From NCBI GenBank assembly GCA_036560485.1, contig DATBRC010000037.1, positions 38,404-102,403 of the forward strand: a DNA stretch of 64,000 bases, in the 5' to 3' direction. Both the position numbers and the translations under genes were made by a program. The notes below the pieces were generated by a model. It saw only the letters and a program-made list of their open reading frames with translations, made no database searches and was not told where the DNA came from. How positions within the stretch are numbered: the stretch's first letter is position 1; each line of letters starts with the position of its first letter. Source of the stretch: DATBRC01 sp036560485 (GTDB lineage: Bacteria > Pseudomonadota > Gammaproteobacteria > Burkholderiales > Burkholderiaceae_D). Positions 18,145 through 26,213 of this stretch are shown here, piece after piece.

Positions 18145-19314
18145 TTAAAGTGTCACTAGTTGATTGATGGCTAATTGCAACGTTTCTTCTTTCTTCGCGA
18201 AACAAAAACGTACGATCGAAGATTCCTTGGTCATTTGATAAAAAGCAGAAACGGGGATTGCAGCGACGCCGATCTCGGTTGTTAACCATTTGGCAAAATC
18301 CAATTCAGGCATGTCGGATATCGCGGAATAGTCGACGCATTGGAAATAAGTGCCTTCGGATGGCAAAAGTCTGAAGCGGCTTTTTTTCAGTCCGGCGCGA
18401 AAAAAATCGCGCTTGCGCTGATAGAAATCTGGCAGGTCCAGGTATGGCTTGGGATCCGTCATATAAGCCGCAAGCCCCTGCTGCATAGGAGAATTGACTG
18501 AAAATACGTTGTACTGGTGGATCTTGCGAAATTCGGCGGTTAGCACCGCTGGTGCCGCGACATAGCCGATTTTCCATCCGGTGACATGGTAGGTTTTGCC
18601 AAAACTGGACACTACAAATGCACGGTCGCCGAGGCCGGGATAGCGGCAAACCGATTCATGCCGCATGCCGTCGTAGACCATATGCTCGTAGACTTCGTCG
18701 GAAAGTATCAAAATGCCGGTCCCGCGCACAATCTCTTCCAAGGCTTCCAGATCCGGTTGATGGAGTACTGAACCGGTTGGATTATGAGGCGAATTAATGA
18801 TGATCAAGCGTGTCTTTTTTGTAACAGCAGAGGCGATTTTGTCCCATGGCACCGTATAACCGGTCGTGTCGATCTTCATTGGTACCGCGATCAGCGTGCC
18901 ACCTGCAAGCGTAATGGCAGGCATATAACTATCGTAGGCTGGCTCGATGATGATGACTTCATCACCCGGATGCACACAGCATAAGATTGCTGTGGTCAGC
19001 GCTTGCGTTGCGCCGGCGGTGATGGTTATCTCAGTCGCGGGATTGTAAGTGCGGTGGTAGAGCGCTTCGATTTTCTGGGCGATTGCAGCACGCAATGCCG
19101 GGGTGCCGGGCATTGGCGGATATTGATTGGCACCATTCTTCATTGCGTTGTTGACGGCATCGATCAATGCAGGTTCACAGTCGAAATCCGGAAATCCCTG
19201 GCCGAGATTGACAGCGCCTTTTTCAGCGGACAAGGCCGACATGAGGGTAAAGATCGTGGTGCCGGTATTCGGCAATTTCGAAGCAATTCCAGGATGAGCA
19301 ATGAATGAGTCCAT
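18145..19314 (-). CDS. ybdL: PLP-dependent aminotransferase, YbdL-type (methionine aminotransferase)
   Basis: This 389-residue fold-type I, class I/II aminotransferase has NLGQGFPDFDCEP near the N-terminus, ANQYPPMPGTPALR, TAGATQALTTAILC (cofactor phosphate region), NSPHNPTGSV, LSDEVYEHMVYDG, and SSFGKTYHVTGWKIGY with the PLP-binding Lys. The GQGFPDFD and QYPPMPG segments fit the KAT/YbdL branch, which transaminates methionine and some aromatic amino acids with 2-oxo acids. Cytoplasmic, no signal peptide. It is a stand-alone gene, 119 bases upstream of the HD-GYP gene on the same strand. Confidence 0.85.
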   Translation of the reverse strand: MDSFIAHPGIASKLPNTGTTIFTLMSALSAEKGAVNLGQGFPDFDCEPALIDAVNNAMKNGANQYPPMPGTPALRAAIAQKIEALYHRTYNPATEITITAGATQALTTAILCCVHPGDEVIIIEPAYDSYMPAITLAGGTLIAVPMKIDTTGYTVPWDKIASAVTKKTRLIIINSPHNPTGSVLHQPDLEALEEIVRGTGILILSDEVYEHMVYDGMRHESVCRYPGLGDRAFVVSSFGKTYHVTGWKIGYVAAPAVLTAEFRKIHQYNVFSVNSPMQQGLAAYMTDPKPYLDLPDFYQRKRDFFRAGLKKSRFRLLPSEGTYFQCVDYSAISDMPELDFAKWLTTEIGVAAIPVSAFYQMTKESSIVRFCFAKKEETLQLAINQLVTL

Positions 19315-19404
19315 GGGGCGATACGTCGGGCTAAAATTGCATTCTAGTGCAGTTCAGGTTCATTTGAGGTGTTGTCGTTGCAGCTGCCGAAACTAGAATT
19401 CTTG

Positions 19405-19423
19405 GAGCGCCTAACAAAATGCG
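19405..19423 (+). repeat. Solo fragment of the arm of a dispersed inverted repeat
   Basis: These 19 bases (GAGCGCCTAACAAAATGCG) are identical to the outer part of the arm of the inverted repeat at 22721-22821. Here no partner arm is seen. A 14-base palindrome (TACTTGATCAAGTA) follows and overlaps the stop of the PIN gene. Confidence 0.7.
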
Positions 19424-19433
19424 TTCTACTTGA

Positions 19434-19868
19434 TCAAGTAAATGCGAGAGTCCAGGCTTCTGGAGACATGATCTTGAACATACCTGCCTTGGCATTTTTC
19501 CTCGCCAGTTTCAGTAAGGCCTTGTCTTTTGTGATCAACACTTCTGCATGAGCATCCCTTGCCAATTCCAGAAATTTTTGATCGTCAGGATCGCTGCATA
19601 GAGGCAAAGGTGCGACTGCTTGAGAAGTCGACTCCTGCACTGAAATGCAGGTGATTAACGCATCAAATTCAGCCGCACTTCGCAGTTTGGAATGTGCATC
19701 CAGCGGCAAGTGAGGGTAATCCAGCACAATCAGCCATTCCATTCGGCAGTCATTGCGTGTCACGGCCTTGATCGAGCCATTCTTGAGGGCGTCGTGGAGT
19801 TTGATCCAACGGGGATCATTAAATACGAATAAATCCAGGCATACGTTGGTATCCAAAACGATGCGCAT
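19434..19868 (-). CDS. PIN-domain protein (putative toxin ribonuclease)
   Basis: This 144-residue PIN-domain protein of the COG1569 kind begins MRIVLDTNVCLDLFVF, giving the first acidic residue of the site. Further acidic residues occur in SDPDDQKFLELA and in ITKDKALL. PIN proteins of this type are Mg-dependent RNases and often the toxin of a toxin-antitoxin pair, but no small antitoxin gene is adjacent: the flanks are a terminator shared with bamD on one side and a repeat fragment on the other. A solitary, possibly horizontally acquired, gene is the simplest reading. Confidence 0.75.
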   Translation of the reverse strand: MRIVLDTNVCLDLFVFNDPRWIKLHDALKNGSIKAVTRNDCRMEWLIVLDYPHLPLDAHSKLRSAAEFDALITCISVQESTSQAVAPLPLCSDPDDQKFLELARDAHAEVLITKDKALLKLARKNAKAGMFKIMSPEAWTLAFT

Positions 19869-19905
19869 TTTTCAGACTCCATCAAAAATCAATTGAGTTC
19901 CAATT

Positions 19906-19932
19906 AAAAAGCCCCGCATAGCGAGGCTTTTT
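19906..19932. terminator. Bidirectional-looking terminator between bamD and the PIN gene
   Basis: AAAAAGCCCCGC (19906-19917), loop ATA, GCGAGGCTTTTT (19921-19932): a 12-base arm pair with one mismatch and an A-tract/T-tract on both sides. On the minus strand it lies 33 bases after the bamD stop. Confidence 0.75.
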
Positions 19933-19965
19933 AAAATCAGGGTGCATGGAAAGTTGGCAAACGAT

Positions 19966-20763
19966 TTACCAAAATTTCCACCATGCGCCATTCTGTGCCT
20001 GAGCACCTGCTACATATCGGCTATTCGGGAAATTCTTTTTCAGGATACGCTCTGAGTCGTCGCGTAAATTCGGCATTCCCAATGCATCATACGAACGGGC
20101 CATGATATATAGTGCTTCTTCATTCGCCGGGGTTTCGTGATATTCCTTGATGGCGTACTGCGCGCGATTGGCCGCAGCCACGTAGGCCCCGCGTCGATAA
20201 TAATATTTTGCGACATTCACTTCATATTGTGCAATGGAATCAAGCAGGTATTTCATGCGTAACAATGCATCATCGCGGTAAATACTATCCGGAAAGCGTT
20301 CGGTCAATTGTTTAAAGGAATCAAACGCTTCACGCGCGGCCTTGGGGTCGCGTTCGGTTGGATCCTGTTTGGATATGGTATGGAATAGTCCAAGCTTGTC
20401 GTTGAAATTAATCAAACCGCGCAAGTAGTACATGTAATCGACGTTCGGATGATTAGGATGCAATTTGATAAAACGTTCAACGGCCGCCAAAGCTTGCGCC
20501 TGATCACCTTGACGATAGTGGACATAGGCGATTTGCATTTGTGCCTGTTGCGCATAGGTGCCAAACGGATAACGCGATTCCAGCTTCTCGTAATACTGTA
20601 TCGACTTGTCATAGGCGCCACTCGCAAATTGATCGTTTGCCTCCGAGTATAATTTGGAGGCAGACCAATCTTTTGTTTCGTCTTCCAGATCGGGGAGCAA
20701 GCCGCAAGAGGACACTGATAAAACGAAAAGAAGGGCGATGAATTTCAGCAATTTTTTTTGCAT
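19966..20763 (-). CDS. bamD: Outer-membrane assembly lipoprotein BamD
   Basis: This 265-residue lipoprotein has the signal QKKLLKFIALLFVLSVSSCG with a lipobox Cys at residue 20. The start at 20763 is chosen because it gives a standard lipoprotein signal; an upstream Met at 20817 would add 18 unlikely residues. Five TPR-like helical pairs follow, including PFGTYAQQAQMQIAYVHYRQGD and YYLRGLINFN, which are BamD family signatures. BamD is the essential periplasmic partner of BamA in beta-barrel insertion. It is divergent from rluD, an arrangement common in proteobacteria. Confidence 0.92.
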   Translation of the reverse strand: MQKKLLKFIALLFVLSVSSCGLLPDLEDETKDWSASKLYSEANDQFASGAYDKSIQYYEKLESRYPFGTYAQQAQMQIAYVHYRQGDQAQALAAVERFIKLHPNHPNVDYMYYLRGLINFNDKLGLFHTISKQDPTERDPKAAREAFDSFKQLTERFPDSIYRDDALLRMKYLLDSIAQYEVNVAKYYYRRGAYVAAANRAQYAIKEYHETPANEEALYIMARSYDALGMPNLRDDSERILKKNFPNSRYVAGAQAQNGAWWKFW

Positions 20764-20933
20764 GGTCTTTTGCAAGAATCTAAATCTGTAACAAGTATTG
20801 AGCAAGTATGTAATCATGCTTGCCGCGTCAACCCCAGAAGGGGTGAATCTTTAACGCAACTATACTGACTAATAGTGCCAAAACGGCGTGTAACGTTTCT
20901 GGGTTTAATTAAACAAAGGGCTGATTATAGCCG

Positions 20934-21959
20934 ATGGGACCTGTAGTGAGAGTAACACCTGCGATGAAATTGAATGAACCCCTTCCGGATGATGATATTG
21001 AAGATGCTGAAGGCGAGGGCAGTGCTTTATTCGATATGCCTCCGATCACATTGAAATTGTCCCCGGAAGTGTGTGGAGATCGGCTGGATAAAGTCATTGC
21101 CAAGCTTGTTCCGCAATTTTCCCGAAGCCGTTTGCAGCAATGGATCGAAGCAGGATTTGTGTCTGTAGATGATGAAACTGCGAGGGCAAAAATGACCGTT
21201 TTCGGGGACGAAACGGTGCGTATCTTGCCGCAGCCGGCCCCGGAAGATGAGGCATTCAAACCGGAGCCGATGGATTTATCCATCGTGCATGAAGATGCTG
21301 CAATCATTGTGTTGAATAAGCCAGCCGGCTTGGTTGTACATCCAGCCGCAGGTAATTGGTCTGGTACGTTACTGAATGGCTTGCTGCATCATTACCCTCC
21401 TCTGACTGGCGTCCCTCGCGCTGGGATCGTACACCGCCTGGATAAAGACACGAGCGGCTTGATGGTAGTGGCGAAAACACTGGAGGCGCATACCGACCTG
21501 GTACGTCAACTACAAGCACGCACCGTCAAGCGTGAGTATCTGGCGCTGGTGTGGGGTACGCCGCAAGCCAGCGGAAAAATCGATGCTTCGATAGGCAGGC
21601 ATGCGCGTGATCGAATCAAGATGGCAGTGTCGGAAAATCTGAGCGCCAAGCCGGCCTTTACTCGTTTTCAGCGTGTTGCGACTGGTGCATTGGACGGGCG
21701 TCCGGTGAGCTTGATGCGCTGCCAGCTGGAGACGGGGCGTACGCATCAAATTCGCGTGCATATGCTGTCGATCGGGTTTCCGCTGGTTGGCGATGCATTG
21801 TACGGAAAAGCACATCTGGTGCCGGCGTTTCCGCGCCAGGCGCTACAGGCTTGCCGCTTGGGCTTGATTCACCCTGTTTCAGGCAAAGAATGTGAATGGC
21901 AAATTCCGCTTGCGGCGGATTTTGCCGATTTATTGGTGCGCGCAAAAATTCAATTATAA
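20934..21959 (+). CDS. rluD: 23S rRNA pseudouridine synthase RluD
   Basis: This 341-residue protein has an N-terminal S4 RNA-binding domain (about 40-105, GDRLDKVIAKLVPQFSRSRL) and then an RluA-family catalytic domain. The hallmark HRLDKDTSGLMVVAKT, with the catalytic Asp, is present, along with GRTHQIRVHM. The family isomerises U1911/1915/1917 in helix 69 of 23S rRNA. The start may be 20934 or the ATG at 20964, since both lie in a short non-conserved extension. It is followed 12 bases later by pgeF, a common operon. Confidence 0.9.
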   Translation: MGPVVRVTPAMKLNEPLPDDDIEDAEGEGSALFDMPPITLKLSPEVCGDRLDKVIAKLVPQFSRSRLQQWIEAGFVSVDDETARAKMTVFGDETVRILPQPAPEDEAFKPEPMDLSIVHEDAAIIVLNKPAGLVVHPAAGNWSGTLLNGLLHHYPPLTGVPRAGIVHRLDKDTSGLMVVAKTLEAHTDLVRQLQARTVKREYLALVWGTPQASGKIDASIGRHARDRIKMAVSENLSAKPAFTRFQRVATGALDGRPVSLMRCQLETGRTHQIRVHMLSIGFPLVGDALYGKAHLVPAFPRQALQACRLGLIHPVSGKECEWQIPLAADFADLLVRAKIQL

Positions 21960-21971
21960 CGATATCGTTTT

Positions 21972-22730
21972 ATGGACCTCATCATTCCCGATTGGACCGG
22001 CATACCCGCCAATATCGGCGCGTTGACAACCACGCGCCGCGGGGGATTCAGCCGGTCGCCGTATGACGATGGTATGGGTCATGGCGGATTGAATCTGGCT
22101 ATGCACGTTGCGGATCAAGAGCATGTCGTTCAACAAAACAGGCAGCTATTAAAAGCGATTCTTCCATCTGAGCCAGCTTGGTTGACCCAGGTTCATGGGG
22201 TCGCTGTGGTAGACGCTGCTTCGATAACAGGAGCACCTGAAGCGGATGCCAGTATCTCCACCGTGCCTGGTGTGGTATGTGCGATTCAAACCGCAGATTG
22301 TCTTCCTGTATTGTTTAGCGATGTGAAGGGGCAGGTCGTTGGTGCGGCACATGCCGGTTGGCGTGGCTTGTTGCATGGCGTTTTGAATAAAACGCTTGAA
22401 CGCATGCAAACGGCAGGTGCTGAAGAGATTATTGCGTGGCTGGGACCGGCTATTGGACCGCAATGCTTTGAAGTCGGTGCAGAAGTCATGCATGCATTCA
22501 TTGAGCGCGATCAGGATGCACAGCAAGCCTTTAGGCCAGTGGTAGCGCAACCGGAAAAATATTTAGCGGATATCTATCAATTGGCACGACTATTGCTGAA
22601 CAAATCCGGGGTTAGCAAGATATATGGCGGCGGTTTCTGTACAGTGACAGACCGCGATACTTTTTATTCCTATCGGCGTGACAAGACTACAGGACGCATG
22701 GCGTCCCTGATCTGGATTAAGAGCACCTAA
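21972..22730 (+). CDS. pgeF: Multicopper polyphenol oxidase/purine nucleosidase-like protein PgeF (YfiH)
   Basis: This 252-residue DUF152/YfiH protein carries metal-ligand signatures: QVHG after the first strand pair, QTADCLPVLFSD with the Cys, GAAHAGWRGLLHG with the His, and the end GGGFCTVTDRDTFYSYRRDK. The family has been described both as a laccase-like enzyme and as a purine nucleoside phosphorylase/deaminase. In many bacteria it acts in peptidoglycan precursor quality control. It is operonic with rluD. The last three codons and the stop lie inside the left arm of an inverted repeat, so its C-terminus was probably set by that insertion. Confidence 0.88.
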   Translation: MDLIIPDWTGIPANIGALTTTRRGGFSRSPYDDGMGHGGLNLAMHVADQEHVVQQNRQLLKAILPSEPAWLTQVHGVAVVDAASITGAPEADASISTVPGVVCAIQTADCLPVLFSDVKGQVVGAAHAGWRGLLHGVLNKTLERMQTAGAEEIIAWLGPAIGPQCFEVGAEVMHAFIERDQDAQQAFRPVVAQPEKYLADIYQLARLLLNKSGVSKIYGGGFCTVTDRDTFYSYRRDKTTGRMASLIWIKST

Positions 22731-22821
22731 CAAAATGCGCCTGGCAGCGTTGCGCCTCTTTGCCGTACAGGCGTACTGTCTGCATCGGCGCGCCTTGCCA
22801 GGCGCATTTTGTTAGGCGCTC
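22721..22821. repeat. 101-bp inverted repeat overlapping the end of pgeF
   Basis: Two 26-base arms (22721-22746 and 22796-22821) are complementary with one mismatch and enclose a 49-base core. The core contains GCGTTGCGCC...CGTACAGGCGTACTG...CGCGCCTTGC. It resembles the core of the repeat at 60122-60328, whose arms are unrelated. The outer 19 bases of the arm recur at 19405-19423. The left arm supplies the pgeF stop codon. The CCTAAC/GTTAGG ends recall integron attC boxes. Confidence 0.85.
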
Positions 22822-22842
22822 TAAGTAATAGATAGAAAACCA

Positions 22843-23097
22843 CTATGTTTTGATATCGAATTCCTCTGATTCAATAGTCGTTTTTTGTATTTGATTGGAC
22901 AAGTCATTCTTTGAATTTTCAGTGTTTTCAGCATTAAGCCGCGCGCGTTTTCGCCGCGGGCTGCCGATCAAGTATAAAATGATTGTCAGAGGGACAATGC
23001 AATAAAATAGAAAAGTCATCATGCCGGCAATGACGGAATGCTCCGTCAATGACATGAGAAGCACGACATATATCCAGGCGATTGCGACGATGTACAT
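22843..23097 (-). CDS. Small two-helix membrane protein, unknown function
   Basis: This 84-residue protein has two hydrophobic helices (about residues 2-16 and 24-43), separated by a short polar turn. A basic cluster SPRRKRARL and an acidic/polar tail follow. The positive-inside rule puts the tail in the cytoplasm. I do not recognise a family. It lies between the pgeF repeat and phaC and is transcribed toward the repeat. No frame disruption is visible. Confidence 0.5.
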   Translation of the reverse strand: MYIVAIAWIYVVLLMSLTEHSVIAGMMTFLFYCIVPLTIILYLIGSPRRKRARLNAENTENSKNDLSNQIQKTTIESEEFDIKT

Positions 23098-23149
23098 AGA
23101 ATTTGAATGATAGAAACCACATTAATATACGCTAATAACAGGCTCAAAC

Positions 23150-24865
23150 ATGAATACACCAAACCCGCAATTTTTCAATCCTGAATGGATGTCGCAGCTC
23201 TCCGGCCAAACCGGTTGGCATAATCCTTTTAACGGACAAATGGGCGGCATGACCGCATTTACCGATAAATTCAAGGAGCTGGGTGTGGAAATTCCCCATG
23301 CTGTTGCGAACCAATTGCAGCAAGACTATATGCAGGAGCTTTCGGCTTTGTGGCAGCAGACAATGGCTTCGGATGAGGTTGCACCGCCAGCGGACCGGCG
23401 CTTTTCTGCACCGGAATGGCAATCAAACAAACTGTTTTCGTTCAACGCTGCAATGTATCTGCTGAATGCAAAATTTTTGACCGCAATGGCCGATGCAGTG
23501 CAGGGCAAACAGAAAGCCAAGCAAAAAATCCGTTTCGCCGTACAGCAAATGGCCGATGCGATGTCGCCGGCGAATTTTTTCGTCAGCAATCCTGAAGCGC
23601 AGCAAAAGATCATCGAGACCAAAGGCGAGAGCCTGACAAAAGGCATTACTCAGATGCTGCACGATATGAAAAAAGGCCGCATTTCGCAAAGCGATGAATC
23701 GGCTTTTGAAGTGGGCAAAAATATCGCGACAACTGAAGGCGCAGTGGTATTTGAAAATGAATTTTTTCAGCTGATCCAATATCGCCCATTGACGGAAACA
23801 GTCTACGAAAAACCGCTTTTCATTCTGCCGCCATGTATCAATAAATTCTACATTCTGGATTTGCAGCCTGAAAATTCCTTGGTGCGCTATGCGGTGGAGC
23901 AGGGCCATACCGTATTCCTGGTTTCATGGCGCAATCCGGATAAAGAGACCCAGCACGCCACCTGGAAAAATTATATTGAAGACGTTGCGATCAAGGCGAT
24001 TCATCTGGTTCAGGAGATCTCGGGCCAAGAGCAAATGAATGCATTTGGTTTTTGCGTCGGCGGCACCATCATTTCTACCGCTGCAGCGGTGTTGACTGCT
24101 CGTGGCGAGAAACCGTTTGCCAGCCTGACATTGCTGACCGCATTGCTGGATTTTAGCGATACCGGCGTCATCGATGTGTTCATCGACGAGATGCAAGTCG
24201 CATTGCGTGAACAAACAATTGGCAAAGGCGGCTTGCTGCCGGCGCGTGATCTGGCTTCAACCTTCTCGATTTTGCGCGCGAATGATCTGGTATGGAATTA
24301 CGTCAAGACGAATTATCTGAAAGGGGAAACGCCACCACCTTTCGATCTTTTGTACTGGAACGCGGATGGCACCAATTTGCCTGGCCCGATGTTTTGCTGG
24401 TATCTGCGTAACACGTATCTCGAAAATAATTTGAAAGAGCCGAATAAGTTGACGGTGGCCGGTCAAAAAATTGATCTCGGCAAAATCAATGTTCCGACCT
24501 TTATTTATGCATCCTATGAAGACCACATTGTGCCGTGGACTTCGGCGTTTGCTTCAACAACTTTATTGAATCGTAAAAAACCGGAGCAAAACCGCTTTGT
24601 GTTGGGTGCCTCCGGTCATATTGCGGGCGTCATCAATCCACCGAAGAAAAAGAAACGTCACTATTGGACCAATGATACTTTGGCTGCCAATCCTGAAGAG
24701 TGGTTTAACAACGCCACTCAGCAAGCAGGTAGCTGGTGGCCTGAATGGGCGGCATTCCTGGAGACGCATGCCGGCCCGAAAGTAAAAGCACCTGGCAAAT
24801 ACGGCAACGCCAGCTATCAGCCGATCGAACCTGCGCCAGGCCGGTATGTGAAAGTCAAAGCCTAG
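23150..24865 (+). CDS. phaC: Class I polyhydroxyalkanoate synthase PhaC
   Basis: This 571-residue alpha/beta-hydrolase polymerises 3-hydroxyacyl-CoA to PHA at granule surfaces. The PHA synthase N-terminal domain (about 65-235) is followed by the catalytic domain. The lipase-like box GFCVGG lies at residues 300-305, with the nucleophilic Cys302. The catalytic Asp is probably in SYEDHIVPW and the His in LGASGHIAGVINPP. Length and single-subunit form fit class I, with no PhaE/PhaR-type synthase partner. The regulator phaR lies 261 bases downstream. No phaA/phaB/phasin gene is adjacent. Confidence 0.93.
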   Translation: MNTPNPQFFNPEWMSQLSGQTGWHNPFNGQMGGMTAFTDKFKELGVEIPHAVANQLQQDYMQELSALWQQTMASDEVAPPADRRFSAPEWQSNKLFSFNAAMYLLNAKFLTAMADAVQGKQKAKQKIRFAVQQMADAMSPANFFVSNPEAQQKIIETKGESLTKGITQMLHDMKKGRISQSDESAFEVGKNIATTEGAVVFENEFFQLIQYRPLTETVYEKPLFILPPCINKFYILDLQPENSLVRYAVEQGHTVFLVSWRNPDKETQHATWKNYIEDVAIKAIHLVQEISGQEQMNAFGFCVGGTIISTAAAVLTARGEKPFASLTLLTALLDFSDTGVIDVFIDEMQVALREQTIGKGGLLPARDLASTFSILRANDLVWNYVKTNYLKGETPPPFDLLYWNADGTNLPGPMFCWYLRNTYLENNLKEPNKLTVAGQKIDLGKINVPTFIYASYEDHIVPWTSAFASTTLLNRKKPEQNRFVLGASGHIAGVINPPKKKKRHYWTNDTLAANPEEWFNNATQQAGSWWPEWAAFLETHAGPKVKAPGKYGNASYQPIEPAPGRYVKVKA

Positions 24866-24919
24866 TAGACCTCCAGCTAATTTCAACTGGTATAAGTAAA
24901 ACCGCTCTAGTAAAAATCG

Positions 24920-24989
24920 CTGCAGTGCAGCATGTTTAAAGATGAAATTGATAAGTATCGCTGAACTGTTGTCTTTTTGCTGTGCAGTA
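24920..24989 (+). promoter_or_regulatory. Candidate PhaR operator region upstream of phaR
   Basis: CTGCAGTGCAG at 24920-24930 matches the CTGC-N3/4-GCAG pattern I recall for PhaR binding, and a second, weaker TGCTGTGCAGTA lies at 24978-24989. Both are in the 261-base phaC-phaR gap, 138 to 207 bases before the phaR start. Autorepression by PhaR, released when it binds PHA, would fit. Confidence 0.5.
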
Positions 24990-25126
24990 TATTGGATGCT
25001 TTACAGTAATAGTTGCGTAAATCTTTGTTTATCCGCAATATAATGCACTTTAGTGAAACAAACTCTTGTTTGTTTTTCCTCAGTTTGATTTGATATGCGT
25101 TGCGACGCAATAAATTGGAAATTTCG

Positions 25127-25696
25127 ATGACTAGTGAGAAAACAATTTCTGAACGCTTGATTAAGAAGTATCCGAATCGCCGTCTGTACGATACGCAAAC
25201 GAGCTCTTATATTACGCTGACCGATGTCAAACAGCTGGTGCTGGACAACGATGAATTTACCGTGGTGGATGCCAAGACGAATGAGGATCTGACACGCAGC
25301 ATTTTGCTGCAGATCATTCTGGAAGAAGAATCGAATGGCGCGCCGATGTTCTCCAGCATGGCGCTGTCGCAGATCATTCGCTATTACGGCCATGCGATGC
25401 AAGGCATGATGGGTTCCTACCTGGAAAAGAATATCCAGGCATTTATCGATATTCAAAACAAGCTGACGGAAAATTCGAAAGGTTTGTATGAAGGCAAGCC
25501 ATTCAGTCCAGAGATGTGGGCGCAGTTCATGAACGTGCAAGGCCCGATGATGCAAGGGATGATGGGTAATTACATCGAACAGAGCAAAAATTTGTTTATG
25601 CAAATGCAAGAACAAATGCAAAATCAGACTAAAACCATGTTTGGCGGCGTATTTCCATTTGCGCCACCCGTTCCTCCGTCTGACAAGCCTAAATAA
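25127..25696 (+). CDS. phaR: PHA synthesis repressor PhaR
   Basis: This 189-residue protein is read from the ATG at 25127. An upstream in-frame ATG at 25100 has no ribosome binding site, while GGAAA precedes 25127. The N-terminal PHB_acc_N domain (about 10-75, KKYPNRRLYDTQTSSYITLTDVKQLV) is the DNA-binding part. Two PHB_acc motifs follow (MGSYLEKNIQAFIDIQNKL and MGNYIEQSKNLFMQMQEQM), each an amphipathic helix that contacts PHA or CoA ligands. It controls phasin and its own expression in relatives. Confidence 0.9.
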   Translation: MTSEKTISERLIKKYPNRRLYDTQTSSYITLTDVKQLVLDNDEFTVVDAKTNEDLTRSILLQIILEEESNGAPMFSSMALSQIIRYYGHAMQGMMGSYLEKNIQAFIDIQNKLTENSKGLYEGKPFSPEMWAQFMNVQGPMMQGMMGNYIEQSKNLFMQMQEQMQNQTKTMFGGVFPFAPPVPPSDKPK

Positions 25697-25768
25697 CAAA
25701 ACCATCCGCATCTCGCTCCCTCACTTGCAGTGCGCGTATTCACTTGCAAGTGGATACCGTTGCACAGG

Positions 25769-25865
25769 CAGGTGGCATTCGCCACCTGAAATCCCTGTTT
25801 CACCCCCGTCCCTCTCCCAAGAGGGAGAGGGTGAGAACAGACGTAATTCGCTGAATCGAATTACG
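25769..25865. repeat. Cluster of three hairpins downstream of phaR
   Basis: Three perfect inverted repeats follow one another: CAGGTGGC-attc-GCCACCTG (25769-25788), CCCTCTCCC-aaga-GGGAGAGGG (25810-25831) and CGTAATTCG-ctgaat-CGAATTACG (25842-25865). The middle one is the widespread proteobacterial CCCTCTCCC repeat and recurs in variant form at 60202-60262. None has a T-tract, so these are REP-like repeats rather than clear terminators. Confidence 0.7.
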
Positions 25866-26199
25866 GGAGGATCAAAGTGAAGAGGGTACAATAGCGACTT
25901 TGGTGCGACATCGTGTCGTGCTCTGTGGCATCGAGCCACTGGGAGGAGCATCGTGTTCCCCCAAGAGGATGCCGGTCCCCTCTATAAAACTAGGCCCTTA
26001 GAGTGAGAAACCATTGGATTTTCAATGACAATTTCTCAGATGCTGCGAGCAGCATCAACAGACACGGAGTCCAAGCAGTTCAAGTTGGGCTACCGACAGA
26101 CTATGGATTTTTCTTAGCCAATGCTGTATCAGCCCGCCTTGGATTTGCCCAAAAGGCGGCAAAGTGTCGCGCAAATGCGATATTGCGATCTTTATGCAT

Positions 26200-26213
26200 T
26201 TGATAAAGATCAA
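26200..26213. promoter_or_regulatory. Perfect FNR-box match inside the intron 5' arm
   Basis: TTGAT-AAAG-ATCAA matches the FNR/ANR consensus TTGAT-N4-ATCAA exactly. It lies in the extra-long part of the intron domain I region with no convincing gene beside it, so it may be chance or a remnant of foreign DNA. Confidence 0.3.

Noticed and set aside
19434..19868. Complete toxin-antitoxin pair
   Set aside because: No antitoxin-like small frame was found on either side of the PIN gene.
19405..22821. True integron cassette array
   Set aside because: The arms resemble attC boxes only at the CCTAAC/GTTAGG ends, the arms are nearly perfectly complementary without the usual extrahelical bases, the genes between (bamD, rluD, pgeF) are core genes, and no integrase is present.
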